A DNA stretch of 43,725 bases from NCBI GenBank assembly GCA_944389895.1, contig CALXOA010000089.1, forward strand, positions 1 to 43,725, read 5' to 3'. Every line of letters starts with the position of its first letter. The first letter of the stretch is position 1. This document shows positions 43,402-43,725 of this stretch, in pieces. A program made the translations under genes and the position numbers. Below the pieces are notes generated by a model, which worked only from the letters and a program-made list of their open reading frames with translations, was not told the origin of the DNA and searched no databases. The stretch is from an uncultured Victivallis sp. Lineage in GTDB: Bacteria > Verrucomicrobiota > Lentisphaeria > Victivallales > Victivallaceae.

Positions 43402-43725
43402 TTTCCTGGTTGCGGATAGCATCCGACACCTAAAGACAGAGACCTCGAATTCACACGTTTTTCGCATGTGGCATATTATCGACGGATGTCTGGTACGTCC
43501 GCGGTCGATAGAAGGTTGGGAACGATTGTTTACCCGCTGCCGGTGTGAAGTGCAAAAGAGTTTCTTAAGCAAACACAATTACTATCAGTCAAATTAGAAA
43601 AGCAGATATACCAATGAATGACCTATGGATACATGGGTAAGGGAATATTTGCTTTGAAAGTGAGAAGTTTCAAAGAAAAAACGAGAGAAGTTACAAAAAC
43701 AACTTGACAAAACCTAACATAGAAG
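43402..43725. other. AT-rich stretch right of the IS element, no gene recognised
   Basis: About 320 bp with only short open frames. A stem-loop CTTTGAAA/TTTCAAAG (43662-43685) and a TTGACA (43704-43709) near the window edge, a possible -35, are the only signals I see. Composition is unlike the GC-rich left flank, so more mobile DNA may continue past the edge. Confidence 0.4.

Noticed and set aside
43111..43578. 155-codon minus-strand frame across the transposase end
   Set aside because: It lies mostly opposite the intact transposase gene and its candidate RNA; no domain or start signal.
1..43725. CRISPR arrays and tRNA genes
   Set aside because: I saw no regularly spaced short repeats and no cloverleaf with a TTCGA-type arm and CCA end by eye; a proper scan would be needed to exclude a tRNA.

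Overview
The window looks like chromosome of a Lentisphaerota bacterium close to Victivallis, from a gut-type habitat. This assignment is inference. It rests on four proteins that begin with the same prepilin-type segment ([18 protein letters not shown]) and sit beside GntR/LacI-type regulators and secreted glycan-degrading enzymes, a gene organisation known from that phylum, and on GC-rich, Gram-negative-like coding sequence with good Shine-Dalgarno sites.

Layout. Positions 1-134 hold the 3' end of a 5S rRNA and its terminator, so an rRNA operon ends here. Next is manC (GDP-mannose synthesis). From 1392 to 20900 runs an accessory glycan region. Cassette 1 (minus) is GntR regulator, pseudopilin, PL8 lyase, with a metallo-beta-lactamase-fold protein downstream. 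Cassette 2 (minus) is GntR regulator, pseudopilin, GH-A-clan glycosidase, with a metallophosphoesterase downstream. Cassette 3 (plus) is LacI regulator, an alpha/alpha-barrel-like protein, a PL8-like lyase with two almost identical N-terminal domains, and a pseudopilin. A GH106-like enzyme follows on the minus strand.

From 21127 to 32692 lies a mostly housekeeping minus-strand block: the GGGtGRT/NifU-like pair, a DppC-type permease, a NUDIX hydrolase, a small lipoprotein, phosphomannomutase/phosphoglucomutase, an aldehyde dehydrogenase, alanine racemase, RNase Y, 5-formyl-THF cyclo-ligase and RarA. A structured leader or small RNA (6S candidate) precedes rarA. From 33132 to 41377 the glycan theme returns: a sialidase-like protein divergent from an AraC regulator, then cassette 4 (plus) with a GntR regulator, pseudopilin, GH123/DUF4091-like enzyme and an extracellular solute-binding protein. 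The right end (about 42039-43401) is an IS110-family element of IS1111-like layout, followed by AT-rich sequence without a recognisable gene.

How it fits together. The enzymes (two PL8-type lyases, a sialidase-like protein, a GH123-like enzyme, GH-A and GH106-like enzymes) suggest attack on host-type glycans such as chondroitin/hyaluronan and mucin-like chains. Each cassette has its own sensor-like repressor with a PBP-type ligand domain, and its promoter is near consensus with inverted repeats over or next to the -10. The most interesting pattern is the repeated coupling of one regulator, one pseudopilin and one glycan enzyme. It suggests that pseudopilins are dedicated, co-regulated parts of each degradation locus, though no secretion machinery is encoded in the window.
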